64,000 nucleotides of DNA from Tillandsia leiboldiana (GCA_029204045.2 CM055065.1:51179020-51243019); one strand, 5' to 3'. Counted from the stretch's first letter, positions 39,577-50,231 are shown. Numbers and translations are program-made. The notes: generated from the letters alone by a model not told the origin.

Positions 39577-42576
39577 CAAAGCTATCTTTTTTTTTTTTCT
39601 CAAAGCTAAAACAGAAACTATACTTTTATATATATAACTGTAGCTATATTTTTTTTTTTTTTCCTTTTTCAAAGCTAAAACAGAAAATATATTTTTATAT
39701 ATATTACTGTAGCTATATATATATATATATTTTTTTTTCGAAGCTAAAACTGTAAATAATTTTTTATTTATTTATTTATTTATTATTATTATTTAATTTT
39801 TTTATTTTACTGTAGCTAAAAATGAAAACAGTAAAAATAATTTTAAAGAGAGAGCAAATATATCACTATAATCTATATGCAATTAAAAGTTTAAAATGCT
39901 AATCCCAATATGTTTAAGTTTGAATGTCAATCATACAAGCAAGTTGACAACACAATTATATACAATATGCAATATATATTTTCTTTTCGGATTAGCACTC
40001 GTTAGATTGTTAATCACAATCAAATCGAAATACGCCTTAGACTGTTAGAAAATAATCGCACTAAGTTTGATTGTGATTAAATTATCTAACTAATTTTTGT
40101 TTAAAAATTTAATAACATTACTTACCTTTAATCGCTATCCAAAAATTGTAGACGAAAAATAATTGATCCGGAAGCGTACGAAGCACTGCCCTAAGGCGTA
40201 TTTCCGTCCTTCGTGCGGATTAATCGGAGATACCACCCCAAGATACGACCGGAACTCCCCTTCCTACGAGCACGACCGCGGAAGAGGTTGACGAAGTTTC
40301 TTTCAACACCCGATCAACAAAATCAAATAAAATTTAAAATAAAACTTAAAAATAATTCTCTCTTTTTTTTTCTTTCTTTCTTTTCTTTCTTCACTGACAG
40401 ACTGTACCTATTACCCACACCCTATACATATATATATAGGTGTGGGAATAGTGTCTTTGGATTCAACATTAATTCACCTAAATGGTGAATTAATGCCATT
40501 AAAAGCATGAACGTTGGAACCCCAACGTTCCACTATGCTTTAACTCCTAATAATGAAATTAAATAAATAATAATAAAAATAAAAAGTAAATTAATTAATA
40601 AATAAGAATTAATAATACCATAAAATTATTATTGAGGGTTTTAGGAATTTTGATTTTTATTCCAACACATGCAACTTAATATTTACTTTAACTGTACTTG
40701 TAAATTTTCAAAACACTAAGCTTGCGTTTGGTAGCGGGGATAAGGGGGGGATAACCCCCTTATCCCCGGATTTATACCCAAACGCAAAGTTGTGGGGGGG
40801 GGGGGGGGGGGGGAATTGCTAAACCCCCCCTTAGCGGGTTATCCTGGGATAACCCGCTAAGGGGGGGGTTTAGCAATCCCTCCCCCCCCTACTGCGGAAT
40901 AGAGGAATAGGGTTTAGCGGCACGGTGACCGAGGCCAGGGGGGTAGCATCACGTGGGCCTCCTTTTCCTTCTCTCTCTCTGCACCTCCTCTCTCTCTCTC
41001 TCTCTCTCTCCCTCCTCTCTCTCTCTCCACGGCACCTTTTTCTTTTTCTTTTTTTTCCTTTCTTTTCCATACACTAATAAAAATTAGTTTTTTTATTTTT
41101 TTAAATTAGAATTTTTAAATTTTAAAAGATATTTAAATTTATAAATTTTAAAATTTAAAATTTTTTATTTAATAAATATTATTTTTTAACTTATTTTTAA
41201 ATAAATCTAAAAATTTTATTTTATTTCAGTTTTGTAAAAAAAAATTATTAATTTTAAATTTTTAAAATTTATACAATTATTTTATAAATTTATTAAAATT
41301 TATATAAATTTAAAAATTAAAAATTTTACTCCCACTTAAACTTTAATTTAAAAGGCAAAATAGTCAATACACATATTTATCCCCTCAATTCTTCTTATTC
41401 CTCTATACCCAACCAAACATAATTTTATCTTATTCCTCTTATTCTTCTTATTCCTATATAATTTACCAAACACAATTTTCTTTAAACCCGGCATAACTCT
41501 TAAACCCAACTAAACAGAAATTTACACTAATTCCTGCTAATACCATAATTTATACCTATCCCCGGTATAACTAAATTTTTCTTATCCCCGAACCAAACGC
41601 AGCCTAAGAATTCAAGTATTGTCTTACAGTTTCATGCACCGGAATGAACGTCAACATCAGCAAATAACTGCTTGACTTGTTTTTCTGAAGTTAGCTGTAT
41701 AAATGAATATTAAATTGCTTTGATCGAACAGTAGATGACTTTGATAACTTTGCTACAGAATGATCTGATCCATGGATGGGGCATAGATATGAAACTTGGC
41801 TATTGTGCTCAGGTTTATTCTTGAACTCTTTCCTTCATATTGGCCACCCTTTGCTGATGCTTTTCAACGAGAAATTCATAATTTTTTAATAAGGCTGAAT
41901 AGATGCTGACCTTATCAGGACCATCAGATTCATCAACATGAGCCACATACCTTTTATAAGTTTATCCTCTTTTAACATATCACAAAGCAGGTATTGCAAT
42001 TATCAAAGAGAAAAAAAAACATTAAACAAGTTTTTACAATTTCGCATTGCACTCTTTGTAATTTAGCTCATTTTTTTCAATTGTCATTATGCTAAGTATC
42101 ATTCTCTGAGATTTTGACTAACTAATGCACGTGCTGCAGTAATATTTGACAGCATGAGATAATGCATCAATTTGAATCTTCTCTGCATTCCTTACATTTT
42201 TATATATCTGAATTCTGAAATCTATATGTTTACCTTTTCAACAAATCATTTGCAGACAAGACAACTCTTTTGCAGACAATTTATTTTCATACAATATGCT
42301 CAAGGAATTAAAGCAGCATAGTACTTTAGTAGCATAAGTATTAATTCGTTTCAGAAGATAAATTCATGTTTCTAGTTCTTGTAGGGATGTAATAGATTTC
42401 TTGTTCACGTTCTGGAGCTCATCCTGATTCCATGGAAAAGCACTACCTGGTTCATATGATTAATGTATTTTGCCATGGTTTCATAGGGTGATAGAACAAA
42501 GAAGGTTGGAGTAGTAGATGGTGAATATATAGTGCATCAAGGCATCCAAACACTGGGAGGGCCTTCAACAGAAATG
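20119..42576 (+). CDS. DUF707 family protein, exons 1-11 (3' part lies beyond the gap)
   Basis: Predicted type II membrane protein of the plant DUF707 family, often labelled lysine-ketoglutarate reductase trans-splicing-related. The biochemical activity is not established. Exons: 20119-20208, 20291-20326, 20608-20715, 20856-20939, 21017-21135, 21371-21472, 22538-22654, 22747-22812, 23405-23471, 41759-41812 and 42487-42576, giving 311 codons with consistent phases. Residues ~4-17 are a hydrophobic signal anchor. The family core includes WVTKGPKLE, NGWHNLPWS, WWFAKRFLHPD and FLWDEDLG. I chose the ATG at 20119 because it gives the signal-anchor start. Intron 5 uses a GC-AG pair (GC at 21136). 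Intron 9 is 18.3 kb and holds the nested retrotransposons. The reading frame is open at 42576, and the matching C-terminal exons are found at 58529-59104 on the opposite strand. Confidence 0.87.
21573..22230. other. AT-rich intron sequence, possibly an LTR remnant
   Basis: Part of DUF707 intron 6. The composition resembles decayed LTR sequence (A-rich tracts and a TTATAGCC-type region). I could not find matching ends or a target duplication, so this is a weak call. Confidence 0.2.
22241..22433 (+). repeat. Dispersed repeat, copy A (related to 57435-57620)
   Basis: It contains TTTGATAAAGATACATAATA, ATTATGTGTCG, TTTTTGTGACC and repeated GTGCCGTACC/CGGCACGA words. The same ordered words occur in reverse complement at 57435-57620, so both are copies of one interspersed repeat. 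It lies in DUF707 intron 6. Confidence 0.7.
23997..24624 (-). repeat. Copia 3' LTR (628 bp)
   Basis: It runs from TGTTAGAAAATAATCGC to TTTTTATTCCAACA on the plus strand and matches 40043-40667. A purine-rich stretch adjoins it internally (minus-strand TTTTGTGGAGGAT, 24625-24637) and is the likely polypurine tract. Confidence 0.95.
25218..28735 (-). pseudogene. Copia gag-pol, 3' part (zinc knuckle to RNase H) with two nonsense codons
   Basis: Reading on the minus strand from the nested insertion: the end of gag; a CCHC knuckle (CYVCGRDNHFASKCF); an aspartic protease (WLDSGANVHV); a pre-integrase WHGRLGH motif; an integrase core with the DDE residues (HTDVC, FIDDYSK, SPQSNGVAERKNR); a reverse transcriptase (YVDD in LCLYVDDILILA, with KARLVAQGF before it); and an RNase H (YSDANW, SRSTMEAEL-like). 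Two in-frame stops break it. TAA at 26379-26381 falls where related proteins have Glu in the GDLEE-IYM segment. TAG at 25506-25508 falls where Trp is expected after EAE. Otherwise the frame is open, so inactivation is recent. Confidence 0.93.
29425..29540. repeat. ~30-bp tandem units in the LTR
   Basis: Four imperfect units combining CC(C/T)CGTACC, GGTAC or TGATA, and AGCCAAGAG-like words. The same array lies at 35241-35356 in the other LTR. Confidence 0.65.
29710..29885. repeat. ~28-bp tandem array in the LTR
   Basis: Units built from TGCATATGTCTGTATATC and AATCATAGGA, about four good copies with degenerate flanking ones. The identical array in the other LTR lies at 35526-35701. Confidence 0.85.
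32913..34385 (-). pseudogene. gag of the non-autonomous element (one early amber codon)
   Basis: Ty3/gypsy-type Gag. From the ATG at 34385 the frame encodes an Arg/Gly-rich start (MARPPGRGRGRGVGSGRG), then an in-frame TAG at 34302-34304 after 27 codons. It then runs open from Met at 34283 for 456 codons to a stop at 32913. Visible parts are an Ala/Pro-rich segment (~residues 15-110 of the 456), a retrotransposon-gag core (KFKPQTFDGKDN...WWRRHRERHF...REYEQEF) and two zinc knuckles (CVFCGRPHYANTCP, CYGCGQPGHIRENC). The frame stops shortly after the RVYALT motif that normally precedes protease. Translation from 34283 would give a nearly complete Gag, so calling it a pseudogene is provisional. 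Confidence 0.88.
34532..34550 (-). other. tRNA-iMet primer-binding site
   Basis: On the minus strand, TGGTATCAGAGCCAGGTTA begins six bases inside the 5' LTR end (34557). This is the standard initiator-methionine tRNA complement used by many plant LTR retrotransposons. Confidence 0.9.
34557..38618 (-). repeat. 5' LTR (4,062 bp) of the gag-only element
   Basis: Near-identical partner of 28741-32802. The outer end TTTCTACA is followed by the CAAAT target duplication (38619-38623) inside the copia gag. Confidence 0.95.
38624..39165 (-). pseudogene. Copia gag, N-terminal part
   Basis: Copia-type gag (UBN2 family style): starts MAYDDSSSLKPEKF and runs to LPHSWSRF, where the nested element interrupts it. 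The frame could extend upstream to 39285, but the MAYDD start is the more usual gag start. Across the insertion, the frame resumes at 28735 on the same strand with AHELRR, so gag was intact when it was hit. Confidence 0.85.
39471..39576 (+). repeat. tRNA-derived (SINE-like) segment with poly(T)
   Basis: GGTTCAAAC at 39520-39528, preceded by AAGACTAAGGTCGCA, resembles a polymerase III B box with its tRNA context. A run of 43 T follows. I could not find a convincing A box or target duplication. It lies in the copia 5' leader on the opposite strand. Confidence 0.35.
39577..39835. repeat. Tandem AT-rich units in the copia leader
   Basis: Three diverged units of about 80-90 bp, each with AAGCTAAAAC(A/T)G and ACTGTAGCTA separated by T-rich and (AT)n sequence. 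They lie between the gag start and the 5' LTR. Confidence 0.7.
40001..40042 (-). other. Primer-site region of the copia element, LTR-complementary
   Basis: Directly inside the 5' LTR there is no tRNA-iMet site (TGGTATCAGAGC). Instead, 40027-40040 (GAAATACGCCTTAG) is the exact reverse complement of LTR bases 40191-40204, and 40001-40024 is an imperfect reverse complement of LTR bases 40066-40090 (15 bases exact). The second pair could form a hairpin across the LTR boundary. Confidence 0.6.
40043..40667 (-). repeat. Copia 5' LTR (625 bp)
   Basis: Matches 23997-24624 with the same TGTTAG and CCAACA ends. Followed by the CATGC target duplication at 40668-40672. Confidence 0.95.
40720..41604. mobile_element. 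Tourist-like (PIF/Harbinger) MITE
   Basis: Terminal inverted repeats of about 24 bp, G(C/G)CT(T)GCGTTTGGT(A/T)(G)CGGGGATAAG, are bordered by TAA at 40717-40719 and 41605-41607. No transposase is present. The interior holds a G run, palindromes around GCGGGTTATCC / GGATAACCCGC, a CT-rich tract and AT-rich DNA. At 885 bp it is large for a MITE. It lies in DUF707 intron 9. Confidence 0.75.
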
Positions 42577-43054
42577 GTTAGTCATTTGCACTTGCTACAT
42601 TTCTTCATCATTTTCATGCTTTTTATGTGTCAAATTTTGTGGATATATTTGCATCTGTTTGTTGATCTCTTCAATCACATCATATGAGATAGGGTTCTGT
42701 TGCATATTGTTTTTGCTGCTTTTACTGTCTCTTCCTCCCATCAAACTTAAGGCCCGTGCCCTCTTAAGGCATTCTGCGAAATATTGGGTTTGGCGTTCAA
42801 TATTTCACTTTCAACAATTAGTGTGGTCCTATTAGCTGGTTCATTCCTCGTGTCTTGAGCATGTATTGCAAATTTTTTTTTTTTTGTTTTTTCTTTTTTT
42901 TTTTTTTTTGAGAGAAGGCAGCATGCTGCCGCTTCATTCATAGGGAAAATGAATTTAGCTACAAACCAGAGGCAACAAGGCCTCGAACCGAAAGGGGGAA
43001 GGGAGGGGGAGAAAGAAAGAGCAGGGAGAAGAAGGGACACGGAAAGTAACCGCC

Positions 43055-46000
43055 CTAGGGGCAGAACGCGGACCACTGCGACCGGCAGAGCCGGATCGCA
43101 GCGATCAACTCCCTAGAGGTACGGGACCTATTGTCGAAGACTCGGCGATTCCTTTCAAGCCAGACTTCCCACCAGGTGGACGCGATAGTGGTTAGGGCCT
43201 TCTTGGCCCAAGCCCCTCTCTTGAGCGAAAAGGTCCCCCACAGCCCGCTGGCGGTCGTCAGACTCCGGATCTCCCTCTTGTTGGGAAGAAGGGTTTCAAG
43301 CAAGGAAAGAGTGCCTGCACAGGAGAGGAAGAGATGATCGGCGGTTTCAGCGGGTCCAAGGCAGATTGGGCAGTGGGTCGGTCCAGTCCAGTTCCTCTTT
43401 AGTAGAATGTCCCTGGTCAGCACCCGCCCTCGGAGCACCAGCCAGATGAAAATTTTGACTTTCAAAGGCATCTTGCTGCTCCAAATCGAGTTGAACCGGT
43501 CCACGACTACCCCACTGTCCTGCAGGAAACGGTACGCAGATCTGACGGAGAATGTCCCAGAGCTGTTCCATCGCCACTTGAACTCGTCCTTGTTGCCGGT
43601 GAGGTGAAGATGGGCGGTTGCCTCTAACAGATCCGGGAGGGCCTCCTCACAGCCGGCGGGTCCCCCCTCGAGGCCCTCCAGGATTCTCCCCCAGTTCCAG
43701 CCATCCGGGCCCAGGCAGTCGGCCACACGCAGGTGCTTGTTGGTAACCCACTCGTAGATCTGCGGGAACTGGGTTGAGAGGGGTGAGCTCCCAGACCAGA
43801 TGTTTCCCCAGAAGCCAGTCCTAGTACCATTACCTACCGAAAGGGTCGTGCCGCACTTGAAAAAATCCCGCGTGTGCAGCACGCTTTTCCACCAGGGGGA
43901 GAGCGGTCGAAACGAGGACCCTTCGCTCAGCGGTTCCCTGCGGCGATAGTAGAGCCTGTTGAGGAGGGGTTCCCAGGGCGGCGGTTCCGGGGAGAGGAAC
44001 CTCCACCACCACTTAGCGAGCAAAGCCAGGTTGAAGGTTTGGAGGTTCAAGATGCCTAGGCCCCCGTCTCTTTTGGACCTGCAGACGGCCTTCCAGCTGA
44101 CCAGACAGTGACCCCCCGACACCGAGGTTAGCCCTTTCCAGAAGAATGCTCGGCGAAGCGAGTCAATTCTATTGATGACCCAGGCAGGCGCTTTGAAGAC
44201 GGAGAAGAGGTAGAGGGGCAGATTCGATAGCACCGAGTTTACAAGGGTAAGTCTGCCCCCGTACGACAGCAGTTTAGCTTGCCAACCCCTGATTCGGTGC
44301 TCAATCCTGGAGACAGCCAGATGCCAGGCCTCCTTGGGGAGGCGGGCCTTGACTAGCGGGAGGCCGAGGTATTTGATCGGGAGCGAACCCAGCTTGCAGT
44401 TAAGTGTCGCTGCAAGTCGTTCGCCTTTGGGACTTCTGTTGCCCAGGTAGAGCAATTCCGACTTCGAAGTGTTGATCTTGAGTCCCGAGGCCCACTCGAA
44501 GATTTGCCAAAGCGAGCGGAGGTTGATAATCTGTCGCTGCTTCGCTTGACAGAAGAAGAGCGTGTCGTCTGCAAATTGAATAAGGGAAGTTCTCGTGTCC
44601 CTAGATGGTCCAACGCTAGTGATGAGCTTGCTTCGGACGGCTCTACTTGTCATACGAGCAAGGCCTTCCGCCACCAAAAGGTAGAGGAAGGGGGAGAGAG
44701 GGTCCCCTTGGCGCAGGCCCCCGCTTCAATCTAAACCAATTCGTGACATTCCCATTAACGAGAATGGCGGCCTTGCCGTTGGTGGTGCATTGGTCAATCC
44801 ACCCGCACCATCTCAGGTTAGCCCCAAGGCAGCGGAGGATGTGCTTGAGAAAGCCCCAGCTGACACAGTCAAACGCCTTTTCGAAGTCCGCCTTGACCCC
44901 CACACAGTCTACTTGCCTGCTGACGCCCCAGCTGATAAGCTCGTCAGCAGTAACAAAGGAGTCAAGGATGAGCCTGCCTTTCAGGAAGGCAGACTGGCTC
45001 GGGGAGATGATCTTGTCCAGAACGGTGCAAAGTCTGTTCGTTATCACTTTGGAGATGATCTTCTGGACACAGTTGAGGAGGCTGATAGGCCGGAAGTCGC
45101 TAGCCGTGGTCGCTCCCTCTATCTTAGGAACAAGGCAAATATGCGAGTAGTCAATGGGCCCCGTGTCAAGGGAGCCATCGAAGAGATCAGCGAAGATTCT
45201 GAGGAGGTCGCCCTTGATAACGTCCCAGAACTTCTGGTAGAAAGCCATGCTGAATCCATCAGGTCCAGGCGCCTTGTCCCCAGACATTTGGAAAGTCGCT
45301 CTTTTGATTTCCTCGAGAGAGAAGGGCGCGGTGAGGTGTTCTGAGCTCAGCGCGGTGTTGTCAGGGAAGAGATCACTCCAATCCCCACACTGAGAGGGAG
45401 GGAGATAGTCGGGCGCGAGTCGTGCCTTGAACTTGCGGAAGAAATAGACGGCCTTGTCTTCTTCCCTAGTCAACGTTAGGTCCTCGTCCACGATGTTCCC
45501 GATCCTGTTGGCTCTGAGTCTCCCGTTGGCCATAGCGTGGAAGAAGCTGGTGTTGCCGTCCCCCTCCTTGAGCCAGTGCTGCTTAGCTCTGGAACTCCAG
45601 AGGATCTCTTCTTCGGCGATTAAATCGTTCAGTTGGCCTCTGAGGTTGGCTCTAAGCGCTTGATCACTAGTGGACAGGCACTGTGCTTCCTCGAGGGAGT
45701 CAAGCCTCTGAACGTCCTCCATGAGCGCCCGCTTGGTACTGCAGATGCCGTGAAAGTTTGACAACCGCCAAGCGGTGATACGCTTGCGGCAATGCCTAAG
45801 CCTGGCGGTGAAGGTAAGAATGCTCCCTTGCCTCCCCGTTTTGGGCTCGATTTCCTGCCACCAAACAGGTACTAGCAAATTGAAGTCGGTCCTGGTGAGC
45901 CAGACCTTCTCGAACCTGAAGGGGCGGGGGGCTTGCTTCCTCTGGGTTTGAAGTAGGATGGGACAGTGGTCAGAAGTGATCCTCGGGAGCGCCGAGACCG

Positions 46001-46644
46001 AGGAGAACGGGAAGGCAAGGTCCCAATCGGTGGAGATCAGGAAGCGGTCAAGCTTGGCGAGGGTGGGGGGAGATTGCATGCTGGACCACGTGAAGCTCTG
46101 GTTGAGCATCGGGAGGTCCACGAGATCCAACTCGTTGATTAGATCCGAGAACATAGCTGAAAGGCGGTTGCTCCAACACCGGCCCTGTCTCTCCGCCTGG
46201 CAGCGCGTGAGGTTGAAGTCCCCGCAGATGACCCAGGGGCCAGGGCAGTCAGCTTTGAGAGCTGCGAGCTCCCTGCAGAAGTCCTCCTTACCCTCCCAAG
46301 TCGACGGCCCATACACGTTGGTGAGGTAGAAAGAAGAGCCGCAGGTCGCCCTGGAAAGGCGCAGCGTGAGGGAGCGGTCGCGAACAATGACATCAGAGCA
46401 GGAGAAGAGCTTGGAGTTCTAGCAGGTGACAAGCCCTCCTGATGCCCCCACAGAGGGGATGAAGTGGCACTTGTCAAAGTAACGCCCAGCGAAGGAAGGG
46501 AAGGAAGGAGCGCGAAAGGGAGCACACTTTGGTTTCTTGGAAGCAAAGGATGGATGCCTTAAACCCATTCACAACAGTTTTGATAATTGCACGTTTGGAG
46601 GGGTTGTTAAGCCCACGAACATTCCAGGAGCAAATTTTAAACAT
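43055..46644 (-). pseudogene. LINE ORF2, left copy (endonuclease-RT) with frameshifts
   Basis: ORF2 starts MFKICSWNVRGLNN at 46644. An apurinic-type endonuclease follows (FQETK, CGDFNLTR, SDHCPILL), then reverse transcriptase (KAPGPDGFSMAFYQKFW, LLNCVQKIISKVITNRL, FADD in IQFADDTLFF) and a C-terminal zf-RVT with CPICLGPAETADHLFLSC. It ends SQWSAFCP. Relative to the other two copies it has an extra G in the GGAAGG run near 46500 and a TAG replacing a Trp codon near 46425. An extra G near 44725 breaks the frame between RLKRG and the FADD block. It is about 1,196 codons long without breaks and now inactive as read. Confidence 0.9.
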
Positions 46645-46689
46645 TGGGAAAGCAGAAAACAACAGAAAACAGAGCGGATGGTGCACGGC

Positions 46690-49480
46690 GCTCAGAGCCC
46701 AGGGCCCGCGAAGCCGAGGAGCGAGGCGGCTTCCACTTCAGTGAGCTTGACGCCAAACTTTGCAGTCAAGCGGATGATCCTCTTGGCGTCAGTGGTACCG
46801 TCGGGGGTGGGGGGGAGGAGGGGGGTCGCCCGCTCACCCGAGAGCAAAGTCTTCCGTGCAACGGCGCCGGTCCATCACCTGGGTGCCCGCCAACTTCGCG
46901 AGCCTGGGGCCTCCTCCGAGTGGCGGGGGGGTCGCACCAGGTTCACCTTCCGGGGGGGAGCAAGAAAGGTGCAAACACAGCTGTTCGACCCCCGGGTCGG
47001 CGATCGGGGAGGCAGGGGTGAGTTGGGAGAGCTGGTGGGCGGTTTCCCAGAGGGTCAGCAAAGTGGGGGTCGGTCTCCACCGGGGCGGGCGGCAGACCCA
47101 CGCAGGGGGCGGAGCTGCTCCGAAGGTCGGGGAAGTGGAAAACGGCTTACCGGGAACCCCAGTAGTCCATCGCCCCCGGGAGGATGCAGGGGGCCAACGG
47201 GATCGGGGGGGCAACAAGGGGCAGATCCAGCAAGAGAGCGGGGGGCGTGGTGGGGCGCGTAGGCCTCGGCGTTGGGGCCAGCGGGGAGGATGGGGGCCCC
47301 AAACGCACGCCCAAGGTGGGGGCGGGAGGCCAGGTCCCCCGGCAGTCCGGCCGGCCCGCGGGGTGAGGGTGGTCGAGATTCCCCCCCGGGACGGCCAGGG
47401 AGGGGCGGGCCAGGCTGTGGGCCCGGCAGCTTGGGGGGGCACCAGCCGTAGATGGGATCCCCCAGATAGTCCGCCGAGCGACAGAACGCCAAGCGGGCGG
47501 GAGGTCCGGGCCAGCATCCGCGGCCGCTGTGGGTCACAGCATCCGACCGTCGGGGCCCGGGTGGGCGAAGGGGGCCCGTGAGGGCGGGCCGGGCCAGAGG
47601 GGCCCGCAGTCCAGCTTGAATGGGGGCAGCCCGTCGGATGGGCAGGCAGTGGGGGCACCAAGGGTGTCACGGGGGCCGAAGGCGGTCGCGCCTCCCGAAG
47701 GGCGGCCCGCCTGGCGGGAGCACTCTGGCGGCCTACCCGAGGCCCCTGGGGCCAGCCCTGGGCCCAACCAAGGTGGGCCGGGTGCGGACCGAGGCGTCAG
47801 CCAGAAGGGGGGGGGATCGGCTCGAGGGTCAGGGCAAGGTGGGGCGGGCTGGGCCGGGCCGCGGTGGGTGGGCCAGGAGGAGGCCACCTCAGGGTGGCCT
47901 GCAGAGCGGGTCCACAGACTGAGGGGAGAGTAGGGGCTCAAAGTGGTCAGGAAGGGGCTCACTGAGGGGGAGCTCACAGCAGTCGAGAAGGGGGTCGCAC
48001 AGCAGTCGAGGGGGGGCACTCAGCGGTCGAGGGATCGTGGAGAGAAGACGACACACCACCTCGACCACCACCAGTGGTAGACGGGCGTCACCTGGCAGAA
48101 CTCCCACTACAGCAAATTCCCACAGGCCCTCAACGAGGAAAGTATTTGAAAAGGGACCTGAGAAGGGCAAGCCGCGCGTCCCGAGGAGGCGAGGACAGTC
48201 GGCGACAGCGCCTAGGATCGGAAAGTTGGAAGTCCGAGGATGGGTGGTCACAGCGCGATGGGGGTCCAGCGGGCAAAGAGGAGTACGGGCGAGGGGTTTG
48301 ACCAGCGGTCCAACAGGTGGCGGCGCGGCGGGGTCCGCAGCTCTCTGCGGCGGGTGGCCACCCCCGGGCGGCGCCTCCTGCCACGGGTCACCGAGGCGTC
48401 AGACGAACCGGCCCTGGTTGCATCCCTCGAGCCACTGCTGTCGTCGCGAAGGTCGACGAGGGGGATTCTTCTAGCTATCCGGCGGCCCTGGGGGTCCGTT
48501 TGGTCGCCCCCTTCCTCAGGCCCGCCTCCGACAAAAGGTGTACCTCGATCGTCTCCTCCAAAAGGCGCAGTGCTCTCGATCGTAATCGGCGCTGTCACAA
48601 CGATGCTCCCCATCGAGATTGAGGAGCGCTTCCGGAATGTCCTCCAGGGCGTCAACCGCCACAAGACACCTGTAGGCGAACAAGTTCGCCATGTCGATGC
48701 TGGCGACGTCGGCCTGGAGGGAAGCGGCCAAAGCCGCCAACCAAAGCGGTTACCCGCTGCGTCGACCAGCATTCAAACGGAAGCCTGGCGATTCTGATCC
48801 AGGCTTTGAAGGTCAGTCGTGATGGGGCGGCGCCGTGGTAAGGATCCCAGGCCAGACAGCGGAGCCGGCAATTGCGCAGATGGAGAAGTCCGTTGTTGCA
48901 GAGGTCTTCAGGCAGGACCCATTCAGGAAGGAAGATGACGAACTCGCGATCTTGGTGTTCGGCCACGAGGAAGTTCTCGGGGAGGCCGCCGAACCTCTCT
49001 GCCATGTCGGCCGCGACCGTGACGGTAGGGCAAGCGGCCGAGAGTGCAACTTCCAATAGTGTCCACCAGGATTGCATTCTGGCGCTTGAGCTCGCGGTTG
49101 CGAAAGTCCTCCGTGAGGGGGACGAACGCCTTCAACAGTTCAGGGCGGAAGCCGACGCCTCCCTGCATCACGGGGTGGGAGCGGTTGGCGGTGCAACTTC
49201 GAGCTTTGTGGCCGGTCCGGCGGCACGAAGCGCAGCGCACCGGGTCTCTGCAGTGCTTCACCAGATGGTCTGGAGCAAGACAGCGAAAGCACTTCTTGGC
49301 TGCCGACAAGGAGGTGGACCGGCTTGGAACCCGGAGGCGGGGGCAGGGCTTGGTGGAGGCGGGGTGGTGGAGTTGAAGGGAAGAGCAGTGTCTCTTTATA
49401 GGAGCGGGGACCCAGCGATACAGAGGGCCCCGGTTCCAACGAAGGGGACCAAAGGGGGGGGCAGGGGGCAATGAGGCGTG
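46690..49480 (-). pseudogene. LINE ORF1 region, left copy (zinc-knuckle protein)
   Basis: Nucleic-acid-binding ORF1. Fragments on the minus strand include SYKETLLF near the start, two CCHC-like knuckles (KCFRCLAPDHLVKHC, CASCRRTGHKARSC) near 49180-49310, and a DUF4283-like core (FLVAEHQDREFVIFLPEWVL...RLTFKAW). A long Pro/Arg-rich GC-rich stretch follows (46830-48020), then a conserved tail (KRIIRLTAKFGVKLTEVEA) just upstream of ORF2. The frame is broken repeatedly, mostly in G or C runs. I cannot identify the true start; an in-frame TTG at 49439 is not a convincing one. Confidence 0.65.
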
Positions 49481-50231
49481 TGGCAGGAGGTTAGCCCCTG
49501 CAAGCGAGGTGACGCGGAGACTGTGTGGAGGGGGAATCCCTGCTGGTCCGCCCAGTTGACCCTGAAGGGTGTTCGCGCCGAGGTCTTGATGGAGCCTGCG
49601 GTGCGGGGTGAGGGACAGCAGGGAGACCGGGCAACCCCGAAGCGGCGTAGATGCTCGGATGCGGGAATCCTCCGTACCAGGGTGCTGTCCGAGGGGGGGC
49701 CCGACGGCGACCTGACTGTGGCCCAGTGCTTAACAAACTTGGGGCCAGCGGTCGTTGGAGTGTACTGGTGGCCAAACCGCTTGGTCCCCGGGTGCAAGGT
49801 CGCGGTCCTTGGCCTGTTCCGCTTAGGGACTCTGCTCCACGGATGCACGGCCACCATCGAGTCACGAGGGAGAGAATAAGGCATCCAGGGTTTGGTCGCT
49901 TCGGGTAGAAGCGTTCCTCCCGCTCCATTCCCCGCGACGCACACCCCCGGGAGCGAGGCCGCGGGGCGGGGCGGGGCTCCTCCACCTCGTACTGTATTTC
50001 CCCTCAGCGAAGTCTCGCTCCGAGTCAGGCCCCCAAACACGCCTGGCCCGTCCCCTCCCCTCCAGAGGGTCACGCGTACGAACAATGCCCCTCCAGCACG
50101 GTGGGGTTCTCTCTCTCACTCTGACCCGCCCTCTCACTCTCGATCTTCCTCGCTCTCCCACTAGCTCTCCCTCTCGCTCTCCCTTTCGCTCTCTCATCAT
50201 ACTCTTATTCAGTTACCATATCACTAGTTGT
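49481..50231 (-). other. LINE 5' leader, left copy
   Basis: GC-rich leader ending in a GAGAGC/GGGAGA purine-rich stretch (50100-50210 on the minus strand) and the terminal ACAACTAGTGAT. Plant L1 elements carry an internal promoter in this region. No specific site is recognised. Confidence 0.5.

Larger units (their letters stand above)
23997..40667 (-). mobile_element. Ty1-copia LTR retrotransposon, interrupted by a nested element
   Basis: A full-length element on the minus strand inside DUF707 intron 9. The ends are TG...CA. The 5-bp direct repeat CATGC borders it at 23992-23996 and 40668-40672. The domain order is gag, protease, integrase, then reverse transcriptase and RNase H, which is the copia order. 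A second element (28741-38618) is inserted in gag. Without it the element is about 6.8 kb. Two nonsense codons in pol make it non-autonomous. The two LTRs differ at about seven substitutions by eye plus a short AT-repeat difference. Confidence 0.95.
42874..50231 (-). mobile_element. Full-length L1-type LINE, left copy
   Basis: A minus-strand non-LTR retrotransposon in a DUF707 intron. A poly(T) run (the 3' poly(A) tail, with two interruptions) starts at ~42873. The 5' end is ACAACTAGTGAT at 50231. The 11-bp repeat TATTGCAAATT lies on both sides (42864-42874 and 50232-50242), overlapping the T run on the left; this is the target duplication and fixes the 5' end. Contents: a GA-rich 5' leader, a GC-rich ORF1 region with zinc knuckles, ORF2 (endonuclease, reverse transcriptase, zf-RVT) and a short 3' UTR. 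Its sequence is far richer in GC than the surrounding intron. Confidence 0.93.

Noticed and set aside
46834..48019. Several 100-280-codon Pro/Gly/Arg-rich frames on both strands of the LINE
   Set aside because: High GC content suppresses stop codons in all frames. Only the minus-strand set consistent with ORF1 is kept, as a single broken ORF1 region.
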